Below are positions 33,811 to 44,053 of a stretch of DNA of 64,000 nucleotides, piece by piece. Source of the stretch: Marthasterias glacialis (lineage: Eukaryota; Echinodermata; Asteroidea; Forcipulatida; Asteriidae); the NCBI GenBank assembly GCA_911728455.2, contig OU452231.1, positions 8,524,963-8,588,962 of the forward strand. Reading direction: 5' to 3'. The stretch's first letter is position 1. Each line of letters starts with the position of its first letter. A program made the translations under genes and the position numbers. The notes under the pieces were generated by a model. The model was not told the DNA's origin. It did no database searches and was given only the letters and a program-made list of their open reading frames with translations.

Positions 33811-35089
33811 ATCTTTAAGCCTGATGTCTCACAATAGCTTAAAGCCGAGGTTTTAAAATTACGTATGTTGAGAGGATTGGGTTAACCCAAGAGTTATTGT
33901 ATGGCTCGGTGATGTCGCTGGGGACCAACCAACTCGCATGATCAGTGATTAGAGGTATCACAGTAAACAGTCACAATCAGCAAAGCCTCAGGCAACTTCT
34001 CACCCCCACAATGAAACTCATTCATAAATGCCAAATTAATAAAGTTTCTTCATATCAACCTCAATAGTGAGACCGAGAATAAAGCTTCACATTATTCACG
34101 TCCAATGGTCACAATATTTCGAGACGCCCTCTGCTGACAGATCAAATCTACCAGGCCATGCAGGCGAGACAGCAATCCATGTCTTAACCGAGGTACAACG
34201 TAAATTATCAATGAGTCGACATTAATTTTGTTTTGCATCGATGAGTTATAATAAATAATACAAATTTGGGAAGCTAATCATCCTTACTCGCACCTGAGAA
34301 GCTGAATTACAAAGGACGCGGCTACGACGTGATCGAGCTGCCGGCACGCAAGGGCGCCTTTTGGCAGCCAGCCACACCAACCCACCACGGATCACAGCCA
34401 GAGATCGAAAGGTGTTTGATTTTTTTTTTCCGAAGGGAGAAAAACCCTGGTGTCTTAGGAGAGAACCAAGTTGACCCACAAGTCTACTCACATATGGCCC
34501 TAGCCGCATTAAACCAGGGCCACAGTGGTGAGGGCCGAGCGCTTTACGCACAAGCCACCTTAGCTACCTGACGAACGTTAATTTATTTAAGTTACCCTGG
34601 GTGAGCCAATTCAGTATAAACTGGTTTCCATTCGGGCCCTGCAACATAAAAAAAAATAAACAAAATCGAAGACTAGGTGCCTTTATAAAACAGACACACA
34701 CGCCCCCCCCCCCCCCCAAAAAAAAAAAAAAAAAAAAAAAAAAGGAAGATTTGGAAAGCAAAAATACAAACATGACAAGAAACATGAAAGGACGTTCGCA
34801 AATACGGTGCTTACATTGTACTACATCTAGCTCAAAGTATCAAAAGAGGTCTATTTTTTGTGGGACTGCTGCTTTAAGTTGGTGACCACCCATTCTTGCG
34901 GAATTAACGGTCGGCAAAAGTGAAACCTACGTCATGTATAAGACGTTCTCCATTATAATCAGTTCTTATATTTTGCTTTATGTACGGGCGTCTCAAAGTG
35001 CTTATCAATGTGCTGTTTTTAATGACGAGGGTCATTTTTGAATTATAAGGGTCGTTTTATACAGCACCCTGTAAAGTTAAGCCCAAGGT
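33811..35089. other. Non-coding DNA with a C-run/A-run tract and possible SINE pieces
   Basis: At 34703-34743 a run of about 15 C is followed directly by about 26 A. Around 34490-34560 GGGCCACAGTGGTGAGGGCC and GAGCGCTTTACGCACAAGCC resemble a tRNA-derived SINE head on the minus strand, but no cloverleaf can be completed. At 34124-34138 GACGCCCTCTGCTGAC resembles a CTCF core on the minus strand. No gene is seen. Confidence 0.4.
34703..34743. repeat. C(15)A(26) homopolymer junction
   Basis: A run of C directly followed by a run of A on the plus strand. It has the same polarity, relative to a poly(A) tail, as the minus strand of 8783-8821. Confidence 0.85.
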
Positions 35090-35560
35090 GATGCGGCACA
35101 TTCTGCAGGTAACCTTGCCAGAAACACCGGTGCAACCCCCTTCCCTTAACAAGAAGTGTACTGGGTTATTTTATGCGTGCATTACACAAAACACAGGACC
35201 AACGGTTTTACGTTCCATTCAAAGGACGAAACATTAATGTCTAAGTGTCTTGTTTAAGGACACAGGTGTCGAGACCGGGACTCGAACCCACACTAGTGCT
35301 GATCAGAAACACCAGAGTTTGAGTCCAATGCACTTGACCGCTCCATGAATCTTTCGAGATCACAGGTGTCGAGAACGGGACTCGAACCCATACTCTGCTG
35401 ATCAGAAACACCAGAGCTTGAGTCCGATGCACCTGACCGCTTCATGAATCTTTTGAGATCACAGGTGTCGAGAACGGGACTCGAACCCACACTCTGATGA
35501 TCAGAAACACCAGAGCTGGAGTCCAATGCACTTGACCGCTCCATGAATCTTGTGAGATTT
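35090..35560 (-). repeat. tRNA-Leu-like repeat: three tandem ~100-bp heads plus one body
   Basis: Three units begin CACAGGTGTCGAGA (35261, 35361, 35460). On the minus strand each reads TGGAGCGGTCAAGTGCA, an anticodon-arm-like segment, a long variable arm (TTTCTGATCAGCAGAG) and the B box GGGTTCGAGTCCCG. The long variable arm and A box fit tRNA-Leu or tRNA-Ser. In units 1 and 2 the loop CTCAARC gives anticodon CAA (Leu). Unit 3 has CTCCAGC. The acceptor stem does not pair, so these are tRNA-derived rather than functional tRNAs. The body at 35090-35258 (CCAACGGTTTTACGTTCC, AGTGTCTTGTTTAAGGAC) follows only the leftmost unit. Confidence 0.7.
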
Positions 35561-35900
35561 TGGTATAAGCAAGAACGCACTTGTTCCCGTCGTCAATTCC
35601 GTCATCATGGCTGATCCTCGCCATCATCAGTTTTGTCTCCACCTTCTTCTGGGGGACCAGCTGTGCCGATACAACAAACCTTGCCACTCAAAGCAAACAA
35701 GGGTTTGTCATACTCCAAGGCATGCATATTATATTACAAGAACTCGACACCACCATTCTCTGTGCCCCTATGGTGTCATAAACCCAAACACTTTGTTTCA
35801 CTGATAATGCTAATATCAAGTGATACTAACTGATTAGTTTGTTTACCTATTATGACAACATCCTACGCGCAGAGACCGTTGCCAAGGACGCCGTGAGCAT
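35561..35900. other. Non-coding or decayed retroelement DNA
   Basis: Several overlapping plus-strand frames (35581-35833) precede the LINE endonuclease fragment and could belong to the same decayed element, but I see no motif that proves it. Confidence 0.3.
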
Positions 35901-36062
35901 GACGACCTTGAGCTTTTGTGGGTATCATTGAAACTGGGTACCGAACCTTGGCTACTCAGACTGATCCTCTACAGCCCACCTTCTTCTACATCATTCTTCT
36001 GGACCAAGTTCAAGGAGGTTATTGGATCACTCAACCTGACGATGCACCAATACAAAGGGTGA
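35901..36062 (+). pseudogene. LINE endonuclease-like fragment (decayed)
   Basis: The frame starting at 35901 reads DDLELLWVSLKLGTEPWL, then LILYSPPSSTSFFW, and stops at 36060-36062. The pattern of an LWV strand, a hydrophobic strand and a YSPPSS turn resembles the apurinic-type endonuclease domain of non-LTR retrotransposons. Catalytic residues upstream and downstream are absent. With the reverse transcriptase fragment immediately downstream in another frame, this is a 5'- and internally deleted LINE copy. The clade cannot be decided. Confidence 0.5.
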
Positions 36063-36063
36063 C

Positions 36064-36180
36064 AAATCTTTGTTAACCAACTATAGGCCCGTTGCTCTAA
36101 CATCTGTATCTTGTAAAGTTCTCGAGCGGATAATTTTGTTGCCATTAGTGATCATTAACTACAACTTTAAAATCTTATAA
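36064..36180 (+). pseudogene. Non-LTR reverse transcriptase fragment (decayed)
   Basis: The frame reads LLTNYRPVALTSVSCKVLER and stops at 36178. N-Y-R-P-V-A-L-T-S followed by C-K-V-L-E-R-I is the hallmark of an early conserved motif in LINE-type reverse transcriptases, where host consensus sequences read like NYRPISLTS..CK..E. The catalytic domain with the YADD-type box is missing. The fragment follows the endonuclease piece in a different frame with the linker deleted, so the element is dead. It is probably Jockey/CR1/RTE-like, but the clade is not resolvable. Confidence 0.75.
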
Positions 36181-36363
36181 AGTGTGCCATTTTGTTTTTG
36201 TAAGACACGTTAAGCTTTTTTTTGTGGAGACCCAAGGTGTAAAAAAAAGTTCAAATATGCACGGTCTAATGCAAGATGTGCAGTCTCGATCAACCACGTA
36301 GCATAACCGCATCAGATAAATAATGCATCCATTGGGTAATTATACATTTGTATAACTAATCAA

Positions 36364-36669
36364 TTATTCATTTATGTCACTAGCTAATCCATCCTCTTTG
36401 GAAAACAAATTGCATGCTTTAATCATGTCCCCTGGGTCAAAAACCTTCCCAGGTGCACTAACGCATCTCAGCAAATCCCCAGTGACGTCACACTGTGTGT
36501 CCAGGACTTCATACAGGATTTGGCGAAATCCATTTGACATTTCGACTGTTCTTAGCACTGAAGTTTTTCTGGCAAGACGACAGAGCACTGTCCATAATCC
36601 ATCTACGTTGTAAACGTAAAACCTCTTACGGAGAGGGGGAGCAAGACATAGACCAAAGTCACCACAGCC
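36364..36669 (-). CDS. Candidate terminal exon of an unidentified protein
   Basis: On the minus strand 101 codons are open from a TAG at 36672-36670 down to the TAA at 36366-36364. The residues read like a folded protein: KRFYVYNVDGLWTVLCRLAR, then EMSNGFRQILYEVLDTQCD, then APGKVFDPGDMIKACNLF. Codon choice is mixed GC/AT with few low-complexity segments, unlike nearby AT-rich DNA. If it is an exon, the upstream AG (36671-36670) could be a splice acceptor, although its pyrimidine tract is poor. An internal ATG lies in EMSNGF. I do not recognise the family. It could be a last exon, a processed pseudogene fragment or chance. Confidence 0.35.
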   Translation of the reverse strand, partial: GCGDFGLCLAPPLRKRFYVYNVDGLWTVLCRLARKTSVLRTVEMSNGFRQILYEVLDTQCDVTGDLLRCVSAPGKVFDPGDMIKACNLFSKEDGLASDINE

Positions 36670-37820
36670 CTACATTATTGATGATGATGTTAACTACATA
36701 GACTACAGATGCTCCCACATTCACGAATTACAAAGCAGGAAGAGAATTCTGTTTATTTTTTTCCGCGGCAGGTGTAAATTGTGATTTGAAATAAAGCTCC
36801 GGTCGATTGTTTGTTCACCGGAAAGAGAAAATATAGTTTATTCTACGGCAGAAAGATTCCACTGAGGTAGGTGAATTGTGATAGGCTTTAAAGATAAACT
36901 TGAACGAAATCACTCAAATTATTTTTAGTATTTATTCTTGTATATTTTGTGTTTAGGTATTATTTGATCATACTTGTACAGTTTTTCCTTCCTATAACTT
37001 TGTTGAAATTTGACAGGAAAAACTAGCCCCCCCCCCCGCCCTTTCGATTTTCGAACTAGTGTTTTTTCCCGCCGTTGGCGGCGCCTTGCATGGTTCCCAG
37101 AAAAGACCCACAAAACGCAACGTGAAATCAACACCGTGTACCAGTGCCTCAGTAAACCAGTGTAAACCACAGACTGGGTAAGTGTTTTTTTTTCTTCTTT
37201 TCTTTCCATTGTCTTGTTTGCATCGAGTCAGTGGTGGGAAGTCACATTGCTGTTTTGATTCGTAGGCGTTGAGGGGCTTTTCCTGAAACTCGGCGTGTTT
37301 ATTAATGTGTAATCATTTCGCACTCGTTTACCATTCTATAACAAAAGAACAATAATGTTATATTTCGTTGGTGTTAAGTTTGACATTTATCAATTACTGT
37401 TTGAAACGTGTTCAGTTCACCATCATCATTTATTTCAATTTCGCAAGCGTGAAATCTGAGAAAAAAGTATGCACAGACCAAGTTTAATCTCACTTTTCTA
37501 ATTCTAATAATTTGAATTTAGAACAAAATGTGTTTAAAGAAAAGCTTCCATATTTTGCAATTATTAAAATAATTTAAATAAAGCGCAATGTAGTCAAATT
37601 AATACCTTATGTATTTAATATCAAGGGGAATACAGTAACCGACTACATTTTCAAAAACAAGTTTTCAATTAAGTTCAAGCACTAATAACGACCGAAAAAT
37701 TAGCGTTTTGTTTAATGATAGAGCTGAATGAAGGCATAACCACGGCTTATTCTGGACTTTGAAGCCGTTCGTTCTGCCTAGAATTATTATTATTATTTTA
37801 TTATTTTATTTTATTATAAT
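36670..37820. other. Non-coding AT-rich DNA
   Basis: No repeat partner is seen. A CTGG|GTAAGTG sequence at about 37175 is a good splice-donor match on the plus strand, but no coding frame leads into it. A C run (about 37027-37036) interrupts minus-strand frames. Confidence 0.4.
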
Positions 37821-37857
37821 TTTTTTTTGGGGGGGTGGGGTGGGGGGGGGGGGTGGA
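37821..37857. repeat. T-run/G-run tract with strong G-quadruplex potential
   Basis: A T run is followed by G runs separated by single T residues at 37829-37856. At least four runs of four or more G with one-base loops are present, the pattern expected of a stable G-quadruplex on the plus strand. Confidence 0.7.
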
Positions 37858-39381
37858 CAGAATTCGTCTTCCTTGACCAATTTACAATTTAATATTCTCG
37901 ACCGCTTCTTAATTGGATGTAACAAAATCAGGTTGGAGGGTGTCGGATACTTATTGTGTTCGACCGTCGGTAAATGTAGAGTGAAAATTCAATTTAACAA
38001 TGAGAAACAGATGCCTTCTTGTTATAGAACAAATTAGGAGGGAGAAAAGAGTTGAATAAATCGATGTAAAAAAACATATGCTCACACTTTACCTGAGTTT
38101 TATTAGGGGACCCTGTTCGCTTCGTCCGACGATTACTCAATATTTGCGTCGAACAGGAACATAAATTCACATCGTTCGCATTGGTCACTCCCATGAAATC
38201 AGATCGAGCTAATTGAATTCGCTCACACATCAATCCAACCCTTTAACAAACAATGCCGCGCGGTCTCGATTTTATATATATATATATATATATATTTTTA
38301 TCGAATCTGTGCCGAAGTGATGACCCACAGAAATACTATCGATGGGTTGCTATGGACACAGTGACGTCATAACAGCGTCACTCGTGTAGCATGGTCATCG
38401 TGTTGCAGAGGGGATGCCTTTTTAAGTGATACTGGTTTCCGAGGACTGTTCATCAGGGAAACTCCCAATGGGATTCCAGTGTTGGACGTGGGAAGTGCCC
38501 TGTATTCTCAGACTATTGACCCTATAATAAAGCGCACTGAATAAAGATATGACAGTGAATTATAAAAGAAAACAAGAAGAAGACCTAAAAAAAAAAAAAA
38601 AAAAAAAAGGATCACGAATTGCTTGGACAAAAATAGCTCGCTGCAAAGGGATGACACGCCATTTTTGTTTCATTGAGTAAATTCGTTTTAGGAATCTAAA
38701 AGTGACCTGCCGAAAGGGTTGTTCAAAATGTTGAAGAAACAGAATGGTTGCATATTGTTGGTGTGTTGGAGGTTCTCGCTCCGCTCTATGGTTGAACTGT
38801 ATGTTCAGGATTTCAGTGCCAATTCAAGTTAGATTTCAAATATAAAGTCGGCAATTCAATTATTCTACCCTGATCTTATACGTCTTCACTAGTGACTCAC
38901 ACGTGACTGTTCATTTGCATGTTTTGTACAGATGACTTGTATTATTTGTAACAGTGAGCATGTATAGGCTTCGATCTATGATATTTTGTTTTACGGTCTT
39001 CCCATCTGAACCCACGAGTAATGATGATACAGTTATAAAACGCATGTCAAGATTCAGCAGTTGAACAATCACTGTGCAATGTCAATATTGATCAAATCTT
39101 TAACTAAATTGCATTCTTATTAGTACCTCCCAAATCACCTGAAGCCGGATAAGCCTTGACCCCCACCCCACCACCACCACCACCAATCGATCTACATATC
39201 ACGAACTATAGAGGTGGGCGACCATCGTGACCTTCATAAAGCTAGCTACCAGAGAGCTTATTTTTCATGATTTTTTGCCATGTTTTTGTTTACTCTGTTT
39301 TTATGCACAACAAAACACTCCACATTTTCTTTAATACGAGTGGAAAATGCGTTGATATTTTCTTTTAAGAGAATAACGTTT
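37858..39381. other. Non-coding DNA with (TA)n and poly(A)
   Basis: A (TA)n microsatellite of about 12 units lies at 38272-38295, a poly(A) run at about 38587-38608 and a (CCA)n tract at about 39165-39184. No gene is seen. Confidence 0.5.
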
Positions 39382-39749
39382 AAAGCCCCAGCTCAACATT
39401 GGTAAACTGACTGCAAATGCTTCCATTCTTTGCACAAATCAAGATATTTGTAACAAAGCCAACCTGTGAAAATGTCAGCTCATTTCGTTGTTTTATTTGC
39501 AAGAAAACGATAAATATGCATTTGGAATTTGTCGTACTTATTCCTATAGGCAGAGTTTTCGTCTCACTGATCGGTGAGAAGAAAACTAATTTTGGATCTT
39601 ATTTCTTTATTTTTTAGAAAACCATAACACTGCAGGCAGAAATATTTCAAGGACAGTTTTCTACCATTATTCGCTTTATACCATGTAAGGTATATGTAAA
39701 TCTGTGAACATTTAGGCTTTTACTCTTACCAGTGTTGAGCTGGGGCTTT
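39382..39749. mobile_element. TIR element 'AAAGCCCCAGCTCA', copy 2
   Basis: The ends AAAGCCCCAGCTCAACATTGG and CCAGTGTTGAGCTGGGGCTTT are inverted repeats, nearly perfect over about 21 bp. The centre GTTTTCGTCTCACTGATC followed by GGTGAGAAGAAAAC is palindromic. The copy at 25747-26072 is in inverse orientation. Length is 368 bp with no coding capacity. It lies 35 bp from the next TIR element. Confidence 0.85.
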
Positions 39750-39783
39750 GGCACCCTACGTTAGTTTCAATCCTTTATTGTAG

Positions 39784-40188
39784 AAATATACCATAAAAAT
39801 AACCTCTGGAAATTCAGTTTCAAAGGATATTAGCGCTCTTGAGATATCGGCGAAAATCTGGAGCTGTGATTTTCATGCAGAAGGATCCCGAAAATGCTGA
39901 AATTGCATGTTTCATTACATGAAAAATGCTTCATGCCTGAAGCCTCTCTCAGATTCAAATAATTTTGCGAGAAATTATCTCTTTCCCAAAAACTACGTTA
40001 CTTCAAAGGGAGTCGTTTCTCACAATGTTTTATACTATCAACAAGCTCTCCGTTGCTCCTTACCAAGTAAGTTCTTATGGTCATTTATTTATGGTCATTT
40101 ATTTTAAGCACTCCGTTGATCTTTACCAAGTAAGTTTTTATGGCCATTTATTTTTGGAGTAGCTACCAAAAGTATCCTCTGCCTTTAA
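39784..40188 (-). mobile_element. TIR element 'TATACCTTTGGTA', copy 2, with internal duplication
   Basis: On the minus strand the terminus AAAGGCAGAGGATACTTTTGG matches the family end, and the other end is GAAATATACCATAAAAATAAC. Interior blocks match 20463-20881 in reverse: CTTGAGATATCGGCGAAAATC, GTTTCTCACAATG and TTTATACTATCAACAAGCTC. The segment CTTTACCAAGTAAGTTYTTATGG is present twice (about 40060 and 40120), an internal tandem duplication of about 60-65 bp. Confidence 0.75.
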
Positions 40189-40506
40189 TTTACATTTTTC
40201 GCTTGGAGTTAATGTTGATAGTCTTTTTCATAATATTGCTGTTGTCTCTGATCCAGCATTAGCATCCTAGCTAGTAGAATGGTTTGACTTATTTCTGATT
40301 TGAAAGTTATCCATAGATGGCTAGTTGTAGTTTATTGGTATGTACTAATTCGGCGTTATATAAATCCCGTATAATTGTATCATTATGACCCCTTTAGTTT
40401 TCAAGTGCAAAATTGAAGATTGTTCGAAATGGTTCAATAAAAAAATTGTTCAAAACATTCTTAAAAGCAAACTTTCTAACTCTAAAACACTCAGTGTTCG
40501 TAAAAC

Positions 40507-40541
<35 letters not shown>

Positions 40542-41473
40542 ATAACACACACACACACCCAGGTATGTTTACGATGTAGACCGAGGACATCCCTTTGTTC
40601 TCCCATTGTTTGGACTCAGTTTTTTTTAGCGACGTCCCCATTGGTTTTGTACACGAAACATACCGAGGACTGTCCTCGGTGTCATTTTCCCGGATCCCTT
40701 TTGTTGTTAGAGTCCTCGGTTTGAGTGCCCAGACATGCCCACACACACAAACCAACAAAACACAAACAAAAAAGTTTTCGAATTAATGTTGTACCGTACG
40801 GTTCCGTATAAGATAATTTAAGAGCCCTCGCTTTTGGCAAGGAGCTCTACTACAAGATGCTCGGCAGAGGTAAGCCGAAGTCGTCTCTAAAAGGTCAATT
40901 GTAAAAGCAGGGTCCTCTCTCTATGCTAAAAGGCTACGTCACCCGCGAGATGTGGGTGTATTTACTCACTCGTTCCCGGGGCACCGTGTATAAACCTCGG
41001 GGTGTGTTCTTAGTCACCGGTCGCCAAAGCACTTGCGGTCTCCCCTCCTCCAGTCCCCGGCATCGGCTTCGAAGGTGTCCCACGTGGAAACAAACCTTCC
41101 TGCTCTGCTGATGGAGTTCATGTTATTCCCACTCCAAGTTACCCTTTTGATGCCGACTACGACAAGTGCAAAAACTAACGCAACGTGAAAACGTGTCCAG
41201 GTATTTGACATCATTCAATTGATGTCAATGCAAAGTTCCTTTTTTTTCATGCGAAATTGTCCATTTATTAAAATCGAGTGACAAAATAGTTGGTGTACAA
41301 TTTTTATGCCTTTTAGGAAGTGAAAATTGGTTTCCTATTTAATGGAATCTTTAGAGAGGAAAAAAAGCTAGCAGAATGATCATAAAATATCTACAGATCG
41401 TGTTTGAGAAGACACTGGGACAAAGGGGTCACTTGGGAGAACCTGGTTAATAGACTGATTGCGCTCTCCAAGT
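40189..41473. other. Non-coding DNA with poly(A) and ACCGAGGAC inverted motifs
   Basis: A long A run (40509-40539) is followed by (AC)n. At 40585-40720 the motif ACCGAGGAC or its complement occurs four times, including a perfect 19-bp palindrome at 40662-40680. No gene is recognised. The frame at 40923-41111 lacks family motifs. Confidence 0.45.
40662..40680. repeat. Perfect 19-bp palindrome ACCGAGGAC-T-GTCCTCGGT
   Basis: Nine-base arms pair around a single T. Two further half sites (ACCGAGGACA at about 40590 and GTCCTCGG at about 40712) flank it within 130 bp. It could be a protein-binding dyad or the hairpin of a mobile element. Confidence 0.7.
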
Positions 41474-42161
41474 CACGTGACCTGTAGTGGGTATTAAACG
41501 TCAACAGACTCGGCGTACTCAATAGGAAAGTGCCGTACGGTACATGATGATTGTTGCATTTATTTATTCGATCGAGGCTTTCTTTCTCGAAATATGTGGA
41601 AAATATTCCAGAGTTTGCACCAGAGACCTACGGGTGGCTGAATAAAGCCAGTAAGGACAGTTCCAGTATTAAGTCTTGGAAATTCTACAAGAACCGTTCA
41701 CGATGTGGTATAGTTACACGGAACGTTTGGGACAAACGACCGCTATCAAACACTCATTCAACACAAGAATGCCACAATTTTGAAGCTGAAATCATCCAAA
41801 AGAAACGGCTTTCCAAAACTGTGTGATTCCTTTGTCTTTTTGAAATTCTGCAAGGCTTAGGTATAAATGCTAGTTGTCTAACGTTAATAATAATCACAGT
41901 GAATTTCATTACAAACAAAATCACCGGGTGGCTACATCGTCGTCCGGCCCCGGTAGTGCATAACTCAAAAATAAACCTCTTTTGTAGTAGAATACCGGTA
42001 CGTGTGAAACAGTAATGTGATCAAAATCAACTTCACAACATATAACTTTTAAAAAAAGGGCTGAGTAGATTTATTTTGACATTTGTATTACCAAAAGCCG
42101 ACTGTATTTGCACGTCTTTGCCATCAGCTGAGATGACGTAGTACCCACTACAAGTCACGTG
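41474..42161. mobile_element. Possible TIR element bounded by CACGTGACYTGTAGTGGGTA
   Basis: CACGTGACCTGTAGTGGGTA at 41474-41493 has its inverse (TACCCACTACAAGTCACGTG) at 42142-42161, 19 of 20 bases matching, enclosing about 650 bp. Imperfect similarity continues inwards. Target-site duplications are not evident and the interior is not recognised (it contains an unidentified 91-codon frame at 41551-41826). It may be a diverged DNA transposon or two solo repeats. Confidence 0.4.
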
Positions 42162-43904
42162 ATGACAGGTAAACATTGGTCGCGCAAAATCGTTCTTTTG
42201 CAAAATAATACGACAATAAACGTGATACACATAGCTCTTGGCTGATTCAGCTAGCATCAACTCACAGGTGTGAGTCGACGTCACGTCCCTGTTTTATATT
42301 GATAGAGAACAAGAACCGATATGTAACAATGATATCTCTGAAAAACAACCCTCAAAAGCCTAGCAGTTCAGCCCAAATTTTCATTAAGGCATCCACAATG
42401 ACACAGTTTCGTCTTACCAACGCTATTTCTCATGAACTTCCTTGGGGTCTTTCTTCAAAACCCTAAACATGAATGAGCGTGGATTGAATTTCCCACTAAT
42501 TGAAAATGTATATGATCTGTATACATTCATGCTCAATTTTCGAACGGGATGATGTACCATCGGTTACTGAAAGGAAGGTTCGTGTCTTCAAGGCACACAT
42601 TTTGTCAAAATAAGCCGTGACAATTTCATCGGAATAAATACTCCGAACAAGCGCTACGGATCAAATATGTCAGAAAAAGATCGTATAACGGTGGCATGTT
42701 CTTTTGTATGCATTTGCTTAATTCTACAACTTAATCAATGAAATCAGATCCAAACGGTTATGTATTGTTTCGCAGATTCAAAGACTATACAGACGTTACT
42801 ATACTTGTCATGCGAATTTCAAACAGGTATCAAGTTAGTGCCAAGGTTAAATATCGACATTGAATAGTATAGACAACCTTTGCTTACGAAAAGAGTAACT
42901 TAACGTTGTACATTCCAGGGCTTTTCTGGCAGGCAAAATACTACGCTTTGTCATATGAAAATTTTTAATTTTTTTGTGTCATAATTTCCGCATAAATTCA
43001 AGAGTTATAAAAATAACAGCTGAACCAGTTTTGAGATGGGTCCCCTTCTTCATAATTAAAAAGTTGATAACAAATCGGACAGTGCAATCTCCATAAAATT
43101 CCAGATTGGATGTTTTCTTCCATTGAGCTGTGTACAAATCGTGGCCGCAGGTGAGTCCTGGCTCTGTGGCTCTTGTGTAAACGTGACGTCACAGGTCACG
43201 TGGTCTACACAACCACTTTGATTTAAAGGTGTGCTCACCAAACCAAAATAGTGTAACTCAACCCATAACAAATTGCGAATAAACTTTATCAATGCGTCAG
43301 ACATTCATTGGCTACTTTTCTTTACTGCAGCCGACTTCGTCTTTAAAGATAAAACTTTATAACCACGTGCATTTCTAATGATTCCTATATTATACACAGT
43401 GACGTAACCATGAGGGGCAGGCTGGAGCCCACACCCAATGAGATCGACAATGTACAAATGTAAGATTTGATACATTAAATAGCCCCCTGCAAATTATGTA
43501 TTTGCCTCTGGAAATATAACATGCGGAACCACACTCCACATAGAAACATACGGTTCACTATGTTGTGGAGTCAAAAATGTTGCTCTACAAAATGCGGACC
43601 GTGTTCTGTCACAAAATTGAACAAAACTAAACAATATCAAGGGGTATTTATGTTGAATCGTTATATTCTACTTTCTAAAAATGGCTTTCCAACCATATTC
43701 ATTTCATAAAAAATCGCAGTTTATAGCCCAAAAGCGCCGAATCCAAAAGCAATGTGTCCCTTTAACGTTAACCCCATCAAGGTGCAGGTCCCCCCCCCCC
43801 CACGGGCTGTATAGTGATGTACCTTAGCTATATCCTAGGGGCCTTTAGGGATTTAGTATGTACGCAGTCAAGATTGTATCTTGAAAGCTGATCGCATTAT
43901 TTGG
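42162..43904. other. Non-coding DNA, no gene recognised
   Basis: A CRE-like palindrome GTGACGTCAC lies at about 43183-43192, close to a CACGTG E-box at 43198. A C run occurs at about 43789-43801. Nothing else is recognised. Confidence 0.4.
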
Positions 43905-44053
43905 CTATATTTGTTCCAATGAGTCCAACAACTCTAGAAATTGGGACATGGGTGTCGAAGGGGCTTTGCGGGAAGAATCAGTCAACTGCATGGCCACATT
44001 TATTACAGTCTTGATCCCAATACGAGGTGATGGTGCAATGGCGGTGGAGTCAC
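43905..44053 (-). CDS. Candidate terminal exon, protein unidentified
   Basis: On the minus strand a long T run (44062-44087 complement) followed by CATGGCAG makes a textbook polypyrimidine tract and splice acceptor. From 44053 the frame is open for about 49 codons to TAG at 43907-43905: GDSTAIAPSPRIGIKTVINV, then AMQLTDSSRKAPSTPMSQFL, then ELLDSLEQI. Composition is protein-like, but I cannot name a family. The T run may merely be a microsatellite or a retroposon tail, so the exon reading is tentative. Confidence 0.25.
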
